In this document: piece after piece, positions 1 to 7,722 of the stretch
Layout of the letters: each line of letters begins with the position of its first letter
Numbering within the stretch: the stretch's first letter is position 1
Origin: an uncultured Oligoflexia bacterium
GTDB lineage: Bacteria > Bdellovibrionota > Bacteriovoracia > Bacteriovoracales > Bacteriovoracaceae
NCBI GenBank assembly: GCA_937120495.1
Contig: CAKZJW010000060.1
Coordinates: forward strand, 1-64,000
Direction: 5' to 3'
Length of the DNA: 64,000 nucleotides
Program-made: the position numbers and the translations under genes
Notes under the pieces: model-generated
What the model was told of the DNA's origin: nothing
The model's input: the letters and a program-made list of their open reading frames with translations, nothing else
Database searches by the model: none

Positions 1-11
1 TTGTGGAAACC

Positions 12-758
12 TTAGAGAAATAAAAGTCTCTCGCCAATACTAGAGCTAAGCTTTTTACGATTAATTTTATGAAAAATGAAAGCTGAAACTAAGCTTACTG
101 CAATAAGAATAAGACCCATTTGAGACTTTAAGCCTTCAATATTAAAGTTTCCTTCAATATAAAATATTTTATTAAACTCCTCATTTTCAAAATGAAAATA
201 AGCATAAATTGGAGAACAAATGACTGCTAAAAGTAAAATATAATCAATTGTGGTGGCTATATACTCGCGAACAATAAGTAGTTTCAAATTAAAAGGACTT
301 TCGCCTAGAACCTTTTTATTTTCTTCAACACCACTATAAAGTTTATCGTCAATTGTCTTTTTCTTAGAAAAATTTTGGGGGCTTCGATCAAGTGTTAGAG
401 TTGGCTCTCTTGCGATGGAATTACCCTGGCCTTCTGGTGTGAGAAGAGAAACGGCTTGTTCTGAGAGCCTCTTTTCTTCAAACTGTAAAAATGATGACCC
501 AATTCTAACCTTATCTCCAAGGTATATTCGTTGTTTGAATACCTTTACCTCGTTTAGAAAAATCCCATTCTTTGACTTAGCATCTTCGACAAAGACACAG
601 TTGTCTTTATACGTTATATGGCAATGAGCTGAACTTGCTAGGTCGTCATTAATTGTGACATGTGCTTTTTGGGATCTACCGATAATAATAGGCTTCTCTC
701 TTAAAGAGAAAGTCATTTTTTTTCCTGTAGAATCTGTAACTGATACGAATATTTTCAC
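12..758 (-). CDS. FHA-domain membrane protein with partial RDD-like C-terminus
   Basis: The N-terminal ~95 residues form a forkhead-associated domain, which binds phosphothreonine peptides. GRS at 27-29, the Ser/His stretch at 42-47 and NG at 64-65 are the expected binding-loop residues. A polar linker (100-160) leads to two predicted membrane segments near 168-187 and 212-230. The first follows an R-x-x-A-x-x-x-D pattern and the chain ends in SIGERLLFL, which resembles the middle of an RDD membrane domain, so the protein may be a shortened FHA-RDD protein. It probably recruits a phosphorylated partner to the inner membrane. No kinase lies next to it. It is divergent from the Fe-S carrier gene. 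The FHA call is firm, the RDD call tentative. Confidence 0.75.
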   Translation of the reverse strand: MKIFVSVTDSTGKKMTFSLREKPIIIGRSQKAHVTINDDLASSAHCHITYKDNCVFVEDAKSKNGIFLNEVKVFKQRIYLGDKVRIGSSFLQFEEKRLSEQAVSLLTPEGQGNSIAREPTLTLDRSPQNFSKKKTIDDKLYSGVEENKKVLGESPFNLKLLIVREYIATTIDYILLLAVICSPIYAYFHFENEEFNKIFYIEGNFNIEGLKSQMGLILIAVSLVSAFIFHKINRKKLSSSIGERLLFL

Positions 759-836
759 TGCACCTCAAGGGTTAATTCTACCAAAGTTAGATCTTCGGTG
801 AAAGTGGTAAAAAAGGGTGCTGTGGAGTGTTAAAAA

Positions 837-865
837 TTGTAGGATGAGGTAAACTAGTGTAATGT
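837..865 (+). promoter_or_regulatory. Candidate sigma-70 promoter for the Fe-S carrier gene
   Basis: TTGTAG and TAATGT hexamers are separated by 17 bases, and the -10 ends about 17 bases before the start codon. Match and position are reasonable, but this is a consensus reading only. Confidence 0.35.
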
Positions 866-882
866 AACCCTAGAGGTAAATG

Positions 883-1221
883 ATGAATAGTGAAAATTTA
901 GTTGAGTTAACACCTAAGGCAATTGAAGAGATTAGAAGAATCTTTAGTTCGGACTCTGAAAATGAGCAAAAAGGCTTACGTCTTGCTGTCATTGGTGGAG
1001 GCTGCTCTGGTTTACAATATAAAATTGAGTTTTCTGAAAAAAAAGAAAAAGACAATATTTTGAATTATGATGGATTCGAAGTCATCATGGACCCAAAATC
1101 ATCAATCTACCTAAAGGGTATTGTTCTGGACTTTAAAGATGGTCTAAATGGAAAAGGATTTGTTTTTGAAAATCCAAATGCTAAAAATACCTGTGGTTGT
1201 GGCGAATCATTCTCTGTCTAA
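883..1221 (+). CDS. erpA: A-type iron-sulfur cluster carrier (IscA/ErpA/HesB family)
   Basis: A protein of about 112 residues that receives an Fe-S cluster from a scaffold and passes it to apo-enzymes in the cytoplasm. The three conserved cysteines of the family are present: one in GGGCSG (about residue 41) and two in the C-terminal TCGCGESF motif (104 and 106). Two ATG codons occur in tandem at 880 and 883. The second lies six bases after AGAGG and was chosen for that spacing. The stop is immediately followed by the start of a YgfZ-like gene, so the two are probably co-translated and both serve Fe-S enzyme maturation. ErpA and IscA cannot be told apart here, so the symbol is the less certain part. 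Confidence 0.88.
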   Translation: MNSENLVELTPKAIEEIRRIFSSDSENEQKGLRLAVIGGGCSGLQYKIEFSEKKEKDNILNYDGFEVIMDPKSSIYLKGIVLDFKDGLNGKGFVFENPNAKNTCGCGESFSV

Positions 1222-2754
1222 ATGGAACTTTCAAATCTAGAAGAATACTTATTTGATTTAAGATTCAAAGAATCTTATTTTACAATTAATTCACACAACA
1301 CTTTATCAATTGTTGGTAAAGATGCATCTTCATTTTTAGAAAACCAAGTGACAACAGAGGTTTCCTCATTAGAAGATAACTCATTTCATGAATCAGCAAT
1401 TGTTGATATTAAAGGGCGAGTTGTATCCAGCTTTATTCTTGTAAAAGAAAGTTCAAGTGCCTTCTATATAATATTTGATAAGGATTATGAAAAGGCTCTT
1501 CTTGAGAGATTAAATCTTTATTTAGTTTCAGAAGATGTAGAGTTTGAAAAAATAGAAACAGATTTGTTTTTTATCTTAAATCCAAAAAATAAAAACTTTA
1601 AAGGAAGCCTTTTTGGGCTAGAGGCCTCTCTGTGTTTTTCTATTGATAAAGATATTATAGAAGCAGATTCTGAAAAGTTATCATTATTAAGATTTATATC
1701 TGGAAAATGTTTAATGGGGACCCATGTGAATTCTGGCGAACTGATTACAAATTCATATCTAACTGAGTATGCGATTGATTTTGACAAGGGTTGCTTTCCT
1801 GGACAAGAAACAATTCGAAAAATTTATAATAATCGTGGAGCTTCTTTTTTTCCGATGCTTTTAATTGGTAAAAATGAAATAAAAGAAAACATCATACGTC
1901 TTGATGGTAAAAAAATTGGTGAGCTCAAAGAAGTTAAACCCTTTGATGGAGAATTCTTTCACTATGTTAATCTCTCAAGGACCGAAAGGATTAATGGTAA
2001 GAAACTTGTGATAGGAGATGGCTCCTTTGTAGTTCAAGACTTCCCATTAGTAGATAATTCTAAAAAGAAAAGAGCTATGGAGGCTTTTGATAAAGCTGTA
2101 CTTGAGTTTCATAAAGATAAAAATGAAAAAGCAAAAGAGCTTTTATTAATCGCAATTGAGCTTGAGCCAGAGTTTTCAGATGCATATGAATCGCTTGGTG
2201 TTATTTTGGGAAGAGAGAAAAATTTCTCTGAAGCAATTGAAGTAATGAAGCAGTTAAGTGAAGTAGACCCTCGATCTGTAATGGCACATACGAATTTATC
2301 TATGTATTATATGCAACTTGGTGATAAGGAAACAGCTGAGGATCATAAAGCTAAAGCAACCTTGAAACAGTTTGAAAAACTTGGACATGAAGCAGATCTT
2401 AAAAGAAAAGAAGAAGAGCTTCTTGAGCAAAAGAAAATAGAGAAAGAACAAAGACTAAACATGTTTATTCAAGTTTTAGAGATTGACCCAGAGGATGCAC
2501 TCGCAAATTTGGGGTTAGGTGAATTAAAACTTGAACAAAAAAAATATGACCAAGCCATTGGTCACTTAGAAATTGCTTTGAAATCTGATCCAAATTATTC
2601 TGTCGCCTATTTAAGTCTAGCAAAGGCCTTAATTGCAAATTCTGATATCGAGCATGGGAAAGAAATTCTTGAAAAGGGAATTTTGATTGCTTCAAAGAAT
2701 GGCGACTTGATGCCTGCAAATGAGATGCAGGGAATTCTAAATAATATCAAATAG
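1222..2754 (+). CDS. YgfZ/GcvT-like folate-binding protein fused to TPR repeats
   Basis: Residues 1-260 resemble YgfZ, a folate-dependent factor that helps repair or assemble Fe-S enzymes. The family signature K-G-C-x-x-G-Q-E is intact at 189-196 (KGCFPGQE), with the cysteine that YgfZ proteins need. Residues about 283-510 are helical tetratricopeptide repeats with a charged coiled stretch near 385-415. At 510 residues it is much longer than stand-alone YgfZ (about 330). It starts directly after the stop of the A-type carrier gene without an intervening base, which supports a joint role in Fe-S maturation. The TPR half probably docks client proteins, which is inference. The intact Cys motif argues against GcvT, and a genuine gcvT is found elsewhere in this window. 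Confidence 0.82.
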   Translation: MELSNLEEYLFDLRFKESYFTINSHNTLSIVGKDASSFLENQVTTEVSSLEDNSFHESAIVDIKGRVVSSFILVKESSSAFYIIFDKDYEKALLERLNLYLVSEDVEFEKIETDLFFILNPKNKNFKGSLFGLEASLCFSIDKDIIEADSEKLSLLRFISGKCLMGTHVNSGELITNSYLTEYAIDFDKGCFPGQETIRKIYNNRGASFFPMLLIGKNEIKENIIRLDGKKIGELKEVKPFDGEFFHYVNLSRTERINGKKLVIGDGSFVVQDFPLVDNSKKKRAMEAFDKAVLEFHKDKNEKAKELLLIAIELEPEFSDAYESLGVILGREKNFSEAIEVMKQLSEVDPRSVMAHTNLSMYYMQLGDKETAEDHKAKATLKQFEKLGHEADLKRKEEELLEQKKIEKEQRLNMFIQVLEIDPEDALANLGLGELKLEQKKYDQAIGHLEIALKSDPNYSVAYLSLAKALIANSDIEHGKEILEKGILIASKNGDLMPANEMQGILNNIK

Positions 2755-2760
2755 CCTAGG

Positions 2761-2916
2761 TTATGGTTTCGGGTCACCTGGACTGAAGTCAGAGTCACCA
2801 GCAGGGATTCTAGCATAAGCCCTTAGTAATAAACTTTCTTCAGGGTTTTCATCTTCAGCCTCAAAAAGTAAAACTTCAAGCTCTTCAAATAAATATTCTT
2901 TTTTGTTCGAATCCAT
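2761..2916 (-). CDS. Small acidic hypothetical protein (51 residues)
   Basis: A short open frame running opposite to the upstream gene, starting MDSNKKEYLF and ending in a Pro/Gly-rich tail (GDSDFSPGDPKP). It is acidic, with an amphipathic Glu/Leu-rich N-terminal half, and contains no Cys. It fills an otherwise empty convergent-divergent gap, and its codon use (Glu GAA/GAG, Leu TTA/CTT) is like that of neighbouring genes. There is no clear Shine-Dalgarno. A TATGATAT box about 10 bases upstream could be a -10 element giving a very short leader. Function unknown. It could be chance, though 51 codons with native-like composition is suggestive. Confidence 0.45.
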   Translation of the reverse strand: MDSNKKEYLFEELEVLLFEAEDENPEESLLLRAYARIPAGDSDFSPGDPKP

Positions 2917-2964
2917 ATAACGAATATATCATATGCTGGTAATTTACGGCCTTACAGGATGTTG

Positions 2965-2986
2965 AATTAAGGAAAAATTAAGGAAA
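2965..2986. repeat. Perfect 11-bp tandem duplication
   Basis: AATTAAGGAAA occurs twice in direct succession in the gap between the small minus-strand ORF and the exported protein gene. It could be a pair of protein-binding half sites or simple slippage. Nothing else marks it. Confidence 0.6.
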
Positions 2987-3073
2987 TTGATATAAAAAAG
3001 CATGAAGATACAGAGTAGGTGGTTCGTTTTATGCTAATACATTTAAAAAACTCTTAGGGTAGAAGCCGGTTGA

Positions 3074-3124
3074 TTTCTTCGTGTCCAATTCCTACTTTTA
3101 GGGAGTAGGACTTAGAGTTCGGAC
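3074..3124 (+). other. Structured leader upstream of the exported unknown protein
   Basis: A stem TCCTACT / AGTAGGA with loop TTTAGGG sits inside an outer GTCC / GGAC pairing, about 75 bases before the start codon of the downstream gene. There is no T-tract after it, so it is not a simple terminator. It may be a 5' UTR element or part of a small RNA. I recognise no riboswitch class. Confidence 0.35.
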
Positions 3125-3196
3125 TTTACATCTTTTTGTTGAATCATATAGTAGTATATTAATATTAAAGATTTCTTAAAGATAAAAAGGTTAACC

Positions 3197-4345
3197 ATGA
3201 GAACCGTTATGTTTTTCTTAGTACTTATTACAAGCTATGGATTTGTTGCTCCTGAAGTTCGAGACATGGGTAGTGAAATAGATTTTAACAGATATTTTGA
3301 TAGTTATACTTACAGAGATACAACTTCTTCAACAAAAAAAATAACAGCAATATCTGAAGACGGTAAAAACAAAATTATTATTGATCAAAGAAAAAATGTA
3401 ATAAAGTTTAACGGTAGGATAGTTTGCGAATATGGAAACGGTATGAAAGTCTCTCCTGAGTTTAATCTTCCCTCGAAAGATCGTTATCCTGATAGATTTT
3501 TTACTTGCATATACCCCCCTGTATTTATAGACGGAGCACATGGTTATGTTCCTATAACCTTTGCGTTTGACTCAGTTGAAGGTGATGAACTTGTCACGCA
3601 TGACTTAAAAGGGAATAAATATAGGATAAAGATTGTTGACGTAGTAGCTGACTTAGACTCAAAAGTGGACTCTATAAAGATAAGTCAATTTGAGGCAAGG
3701 CTTAGACTTATGAAAATAAAATTAAAAAATACAGAGGAGAGTAGAGATTGCTTTAGCAAAGTCACTCCTAAGGCTATGAAAGAAATTAATGAGTTTGTAA
3801 GCTGTATTAACAGAGAGGATTATAAGTGTATAGGATCTTACTTTTCTGGAAAGAATGGCTCAAGCCATTTTAAAGAATATTCCAAACATGAAGATAGGTA
3901 TAATGTAAACTCTCTAAAAAGAGAAGATATAGATTTTTCCTTGTTTAATTCTCTTTCAAAAGATATTAAGGCTAAGCTGAAAGAGTCTTACCTTACTTGT
4001 AAAGATATGCACTTTGGGTCTGGTGTAATAATTGCTCAATGTCAGAGCGATGAAGAATTTAAGAAAGAGATCCTAGTATCAAATGACTATGAATTTATGT
4101 TTGAGAAACTTTTAGAGCCTCAGTATGACATTCTAAAAGAAAATCTTTTTATGAAGTTTTATGCAAAAGCTATAACTAAATCGATAAAGAGAATATATTC
4201 TTCATTTAATAAATGTACATATAATAAACTAAAAAAAATAATAACATTAAAGTCGACTTCTCCAGGTGGTGACTCAGTCGGCTTTACTGCAGATATGTTT
4301 GTAAGATTGCAAGGCGATAAAATAATATCAGTTTCTTGGAAGTAG
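3197..4345 (+). CDS. Exported protein of unknown function
   Basis: A 382-residue protein with a Sec-type signal peptide (basic MRT start, hydrophobic 4-17, cleavage expected near residue 18-20). The mature part is charged and Lys/Ser-rich. It contains several cysteines (around 75, 99, 189, 208, 216, 273, 283 and 348) that could form disulfides in the periplasm. A stretch near 185-210 and the C-terminal 330-382 look like compact alpha/beta domains, but I recognise no family. SD AAGG precedes the ATG by seven bases. It stands alone, with a 280-base structured gap upstream and a tRNA on the other strand downstream. Composition is very AT-rich even for this genome. No function can be assigned. 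Confidence 0.7.
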   Translation: MRTVMFFLVLITSYGFVAPEVRDMGSEIDFNRYFDSYTYRDTTSSTKKITAISEDGKNKIIIDQRKNVIKFNGRIVCEYGNGMKVSPEFNLPSKDRYPDRFFTCIYPPVFIDGAHGYVPITFAFDSVEGDELVTHDLKGNKYRIKIVDVVADLDSKVDSIKISQFEARLRLMKIKLKNTEESRDCFSKVTPKAMKEINEFVSCINREDYKCIGSYFSGKNGSSHFKEYSKHEDRYNVNSLKREDIDFSLFNSLSKDIKAKLKESYLTCKDMHFGSGVIIAQCQSDEEFKKEILVSNDYEFMFEKLLEPQYDILKENLFMKFYAKAITKSIKRIYSSFNKCTYNKLKKIITLKSTSPGGDSVGFTADMFVRLQGDKIISVSWK

Positions 4346-4423
4346 TTTAAATTTTTTAAAATTGTTTAAGTAATGAACTTTGTGTTTACTGAACTAGCTC
4401 AAAATTCGGGCTTTTATCTGTAT

Positions 4424-4453
4424 AAAAAAAGCCCTCTTTTCAGAAGGCTTTAG
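4424..4453 (-). terminator. Rho-independent terminator of tRNA-Asn
   Basis: Read on the minus strand, an AGCCTTCT / AGAGGGCT stem with a four-base loop is followed by a run of seven Ts. It lies 14 bases after the tRNA 3' end. Confidence 0.8.
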
Positions 4454-4466
4454 ATACAGAATTAAA

Positions 4467-4543
4467 TGGCTGGAATGGTCGGACTCGAACCGACGACCAA
4501 TAGATTAACAGTCTACTGCGCTAACCAACTGCGCCACATTCCA
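4467..4543 (-). tRNA. tRNA-Asn (anticodon GTT)
   Basis: The cloverleaf is complete: acceptor stem TGGAATG/CATTCCA, D-arm with AGTTGGTTAGC, anticodon loop CTGTTAA with GTT, T-arm GGTTCGAGTCC, discriminator G and an encoded CCA. It is flanked by its own promoter and terminator, so it is a single-gene unit. Confidence 0.97.
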
Positions 4544-4562
4544 GTAGAATTCTGTAAAGATA

Positions 4563-4591
4563 TTTATAAGGTCTAATCGCCTAACTGTCTA
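4563..4591 (-). promoter_or_regulatory. Sigma-70 promoter of tRNA-Asn
   Basis: On the minus strand, TAGACA (-35, 5/6) and TATAAA (-10, 5/6) are separated by exactly 17 bases, with the expected start about 10 bases before the tRNA 5' end. Confidence 0.7.
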
Positions 4592-4650
4592 GTGATTTTT
4601 GTCTCTAAGTCTCTAAAATAATAAAAAATCTTAATTAAATCTAAAAATAT

Positions 4651-4677
4651 TAAAGTTTTAAGAATATTACCCGATAA
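4651..4677 (+). promoter_or_regulatory. Near-consensus sigma-28 (FliA) flagellar promoter
   Basis: TAAAGTTT, an 11-base spacer, then CCCGATAA. The FliA consensus is TAAAGTTT-N11-GCCGATAA, so 15 of 16 defined bases match at exact spacing. It ends 24 bases before the start codon of the unknown gene that follows. This would place that gene in the late flagellar class. Confidence 0.8.
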
Positions 4678-4701
4678 GAATACTCAGAGATAGGAGTTTA
4701 T

Positions 4702-5268
4702 ATGCTAGGACCTTTGGGTTCGACATTAATGAGTATCATGAGGGTGTTAACACCTTCTGAGATCGAGAGGTATGCTCACGAGGTGGTTTCTGCTGAGGAG
4801 GGTAAGGTGATGAGTATCGCCGCTGGAGCAGAGGGCTATGAAATGCTTTCTGATTCACATCTAGAGCATGGGTCAGGCGATCATAAGGCCAAGATTATAC
4901 CTATTAACGAGGCTGCTGAGAAAGAGCTTAAAGAGCTAGAAGAGCCTGATTTAGAAAAGCCTAAAAAACAGGCTAAAAAGAGCGACAATTCATTGGGATC
5001 CTTGGGAATTCTTTCAGCGGGAGAGCTGAATGAGCAAGAAGCCAAGAAGAAAAAACTGAATGATAGTAAAAAGGAATCGACATCAATTTTTATACTAAAC
5101 CAAAGAGAGCGGCTAAAAAAATCTCAGAATAAACTAGCTGGGCAAGCAGCAATACTGGAATACAAAAAAAGTGCATCACAAGAAATGATCCAATCTGATA
5201 ATACTCATGATGATGAGGAAAAGGTATCCGGCTCAAGCGGTATTCTAATTAATAAAAAGCACTATTAA
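4702..5268 (+). CDS. Unknown protein under a sigma-28-type promoter
   Basis: A 188-residue hydrophilic protein. The N-terminal 15 residues are mildly hydrophobic (MLGPLGSTLMSIM), followed by a short helical region (LTPSEIERYAHEVVSAEEGK, about 16-35) and a long charged, low-complexity Lys/Glu/Ser region likely to be disordered or coiled. No enzyme motif is visible. SD GATAGGAG lies six bases before ATG. The upstream region carries a nearly perfect FliA promoter, so it is probably expressed late with filament and chemotaxis genes. It could be a motility accessory factor, a chaperone or a secreted regulator. Its stop overlaps the convergent astA stop by four bases. I do not recognise a family. 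Confidence 0.72.
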   Translation: MLGPLGSTLMSIMRVLTPSEIERYAHEVVSAEEGKVMSIAAGAEGYEMLSDSHLEHGSGDHKAKIIPINEAAEKELKELEEPDLEKPKKQAKKSDNSLGSLGILSAGELNEQEAKKKKLNDSKKESTSIFILNQRERLKKSQNKLAGQAAILEYKKSASQEMIQSDNTHDDEEKVSGSSGILINKKHY

Positions 5269-6281
5269 AATGGAATAACAGAAACTTCTTTAATATTGTT
5301 CAATTCAATATTTTTAGAGAATTCTTCATCAAGGTAAAAAGTAGAACCATCGATTTTACCCTTGCACATGATTGCTAGAAACTCATTGCTACCTTGAGGT
5401 GAGAGAAGAAAACTCTCGGTCTCATTTCCACTTAAATCCTTAATCTTAAAACTGAAAGTTTTAAGATCCTTTATCGGCTTAACATTGTCTGTCTTACATC
5501 TATAATGGGGGCCACCATCAAAAGGATCAACCTCATTTATATAGTGAAAGCCAATGGATTCAAGCATCTTTTTTACTGGTAATGTATCTTCTCCAACTTT
5601 ACCAATTGCATTTCTAGCTTCAATTGGAAGTAGTGTCATATAGATGTTATCGGAAGGAAATAAACTCAAAATAAATTCTTTATTTGAACGACTTAAAACA
5701 TCAGCCTCACCATACTCCATGTTCATAAATCTTCGGCCAATAGCTTCCCACAATGGAGCTTTACCGTTTTTATCAAATGGGGGCATTAGTTCAGAATGAA
5801 TTTGAGATTTAAATTGATCTTTATTTAAAGCAATGTATAAAAAACGAACAAAAGAAATTTGTTTTCCAAGTTTAAATTTATTTCCTCTATACTCTGGGTT
5901 TAAAACAAGACCACCAATTTCTGTCGGCCCATTCATATCGAGTCCAAGTTTAAGTGTCCCGTGTAAAAAACCAGTATTAATTGTGCTCGAGTATTTGTTT
6001 TCATTGCCAACTGAAAGGTAAAAGTGAGGCTCTGACTCAGTTCCATGTTGAGCATGAATCATAGAGACACCGATGACTTTCTTTTTTGTTCTGTCTTCTA
6101 AAACAAATATATAATAATTTTCAGCTAAATCTTTTGATGGATTAGAAAAACTTTTTATCGATTTATTAATTTTATTTTTAATAATATTTTTATCATGGGG
6201 AAGATTTATAAAAAGCACCTTTCCACTGAGTTCATAAAGATCATTCAAGTCTTCAGATCTAACACTTCTCATTATATACAT
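5265..6281 (-). CDS. astA: Arginine N-succinyltransferase (AstA)
   Basis: Transfers succinyl from succinyl-CoA to arginine, the first step of the arginine succinyltransferase (AST) catabolic pathway. At 338 residues it is the normal length. Family blocks are visible: an N-terminal IRSVRSEDLNDL-like start, a region GKAPLWEAIGRRFMNMEY (about 178-195) and FDGGPHYRCKTDNV (about 252-265), the hallmark C-terminal FDGGP motif. The GNAT-like fold is expected. The minus-strand partner just upstream looks like a class III aminotransferase that has lost its core, the family to which the later enzyme AstC belongs. No astB, astD or astE is in view. Low-GC codon use matches neighbours. Confidence 0.85.
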   Translation of the reverse strand: MYIMRSVRSEDLNDLYELSGKVLFINLPHDKNIIKNKINKSIKSFSNPSKDLAENYYIFVLEDRTKKKVIGVSMIHAQHGTESEPHFYLSVGNENKYSSTINTGFLHGTLKLGLDMNGPTEIGGLVLNPEYRGNKFKLGKQISFVRFLYIALNKDQFKSQIHSELMPPFDKNGKAPLWEAIGRRFMNMEYGEADVLSRSNKEFILSLFPSDNIYMTLLPIEARNAIGKVGEDTLPVKKMLESIGFHYINEVDPFDGGPHYRCKTDNVKPIKDLKTFSFKIKDLSGNETESFLLSPQGSNEFLAIMCKGKIDGSTFYLDEEFSKNIELNNIKEVSVIPF

Positions 6282-6282
6282 C

Positions 6283-7026
6283 TTATTTCCTTAAGCAGTT
6301 TGTTACTCTTTCCAAGCAATCTTTAAATTGAGCACCAGTAAAACTAAGTGGAAAGTTTAAATAAACTTTATCATCAATAAAATTATCTTTTCCTATTAGT
6401 ATACAGCATTCTTTAGATAGTTCTAAGTCAAATTGGCTCTTTGAGAAAATAAGGTTTAGGCCAATAATATCGATTTGGTTTTCTTGTGAAAAATCTTGAA
6501 GTGCTTTCTTTCGTTTTTGAGCATATCCACCTTTGAGCACTACTGTTGTAATGTAGTCAAAAATATCTTTATCAACAGACTGGTAATTAACAAGTTTACC
6601 TTCTTTAAAATGTAAGTAGTAGTGGTCAATAATTTGAATGAATATATTTTTAGCTTTCAAGAAGTCCATAGATAAAAATTCGTTATCTAGAAATTCTAAG
6701 CCCTCTAATATTAGATTCATGTCTGAGTAATCTTGATGTTTTGAGTAATTTTCTAAATTAATTACTTCTCCCCATACTTCAGTCTCGGGTAGTCTCCCAT
6801 GAGAAAGGATTATTGGATGAGAATGTCCCCAAAAAGGTTTATCTTTTGAAATTCTTAAATCAAAAAAGACGTTACCTTGTTCATCTGTGGCAAAAGCACC
6901 GTGGGAATTGTGAATTTTAGAAAAAGGAGTACCAGAGTAATTTGCATTTTTAATTGCACTCAGCTCTTTCAATCTTTCAGAAAAGTCTTTTGAATTATTT
7001 TTTGAATTTTGCGTCGTGCTACTCAT
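6283..7026 (-). CDS. Degenerate class III aminotransferase-like protein
   Basis: A 247-residue protein, well short of the ~400 of ornithine-type aminotransferases. Near residues 40-70 the pattern HGAFATDEQGNVFFDLR followed by WGHSHPII matches the family start (G-x-x-x-x-D-x-x-G-x-x-x-x-D, then G-H-x-H-P). The rest is diverged: I can see no PLP-binding lysine block and no GGG/SHA cofactor-binding segments. It lies two bases upstream of astA on the same strand, so both are probably co-expressed. AstC, a class III enzyme, acts in the same pathway. It may be a relic or a regulatory pseudo-enzyme. Catalysis is unlikely. Confidence 0.55.
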   Translation of the reverse strand: MSSTTQNSKNNSKDFSERLKELSAIKNANYSGTPFSKIHNSHGAFATDEQGNVFFDLRISKDKPFWGHSHPIILSHGRLPETEVWGEVINLENYSKHQDYSDMNLILEGLEFLDNEFLSMDFLKAKNIFIQIIDHYYLHFKEGKLVNYQSVDKDIFDYITTVVLKGGYAQKRKKALQDFSQENQIDIIGLNLIFSKSQFDLELSKECCILIGKDNFIDDKVYLNFPLSFTGAQFKDCLERVTNCLRK

Positions 7027-7071
7027 TAAAGTCTCTTGCCTAATTTGTCTGTGAATATAATAATAAGGCTT

Positions 7072-7722
7072 ATGTCAGAGAATTTAAACATTAATATTGT
7101 TGAAAACTTTAAGAATCTATATGAGTCAAAAAAATATGATGACTCACTTAATTACTTACAAAAAAATAGCGAAGCATTTGATCCTGCTGTCTATCAATTC
7201 AATCTTGCAACTGTATACCTTGCAAAAGAAGACTATCTGAAAGCTAGAATTCACTTAGAGAAGTCTAAAGATATTGGTGGATCAAGTAATAAGCTATTTA
7301 AAAGCTTAAATTATACAAAAAATTCTTTGGGAGTGACTTCGATTGAAAAAGATTCGAATGGATTTGAAAAAGCGGAAAAAATAATTTCTCAACTGCCAAT
7401 AAGTGTCTTTATAACTTTAACTCTGTTATTGTTTATCTTAATAATACCTCAAAGGATCAATAAGTTCTTGAGGGGACTAGGTGTTGTTCTTCTTATTACA
7501 GTTGCATCGAGCTTTTATCTATTCCATGGAAAATATGAAAGAGTTATTTCTCTCGAAGATAAAGCAGTTTTTAGTGGACCTTCAAAAATGTTTGAACAGG
7601 TTCAGTTACTACCGAGAGGAACAGTATTTCTTTTTGGAAAAGAAGTAGAAGGTTGGGTCCAGGTGGCTTTTCCTAAAAGCCATTTCGGTTGGATTACAAA
7701 AAAAGATATAGAGGAATTATGA
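7072..7722 (+). CDS. BatE-like protein: TPR, two membrane helices, SH3-type domain
   Basis: An inner-membrane protein of about 216 residues. N-terminal residues 5-65 look like one or two TPR repeats (AVYQFNLATVYLAKEDYLKA). Two hydrophobic helices (about 103-120 and 127-145) follow, then a bacterial SH3-like domain with GPSKMFEQVQLLPRGT and a closing GWITKKDIEEL. This layout is that of BatE in aerotolerance (Bat) loci, but no BatA-D neighbours are visible here. An ATG at 7036 is in frame, but the ATG at 7072 sits after AAGG with good spacing and gives a normal TPR start. It overlaps the next gene by ATGA, implying translational coupling. Confidence 0.7.
   Translation: MSENLNINIVENFKNLYESKKYDDSLNYLQKNSEAFDPAVYQFNLATVYLAKEDYLKARIHLEKSKDIGGSSNKLFKSLNYTKNSLGVTSIEKDSNGFEKAEKIISQLPISVFITLTLLLFILIIPQRINKFLRGLGVVLLITVASSFYLFHGKYERVISLEDKAVFSGPSKMFEQVQLLPRGTVFLFGKEVEGWVQVAFPKSHFGWITKKDIEEL

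Noticed and set aside
5471-5478. GCCGATAA on the minus strand, an exact FliA -10
   Set aside because: It is inside the astA coding region and has no TAAAGTTT-like -35 at the right spacing.
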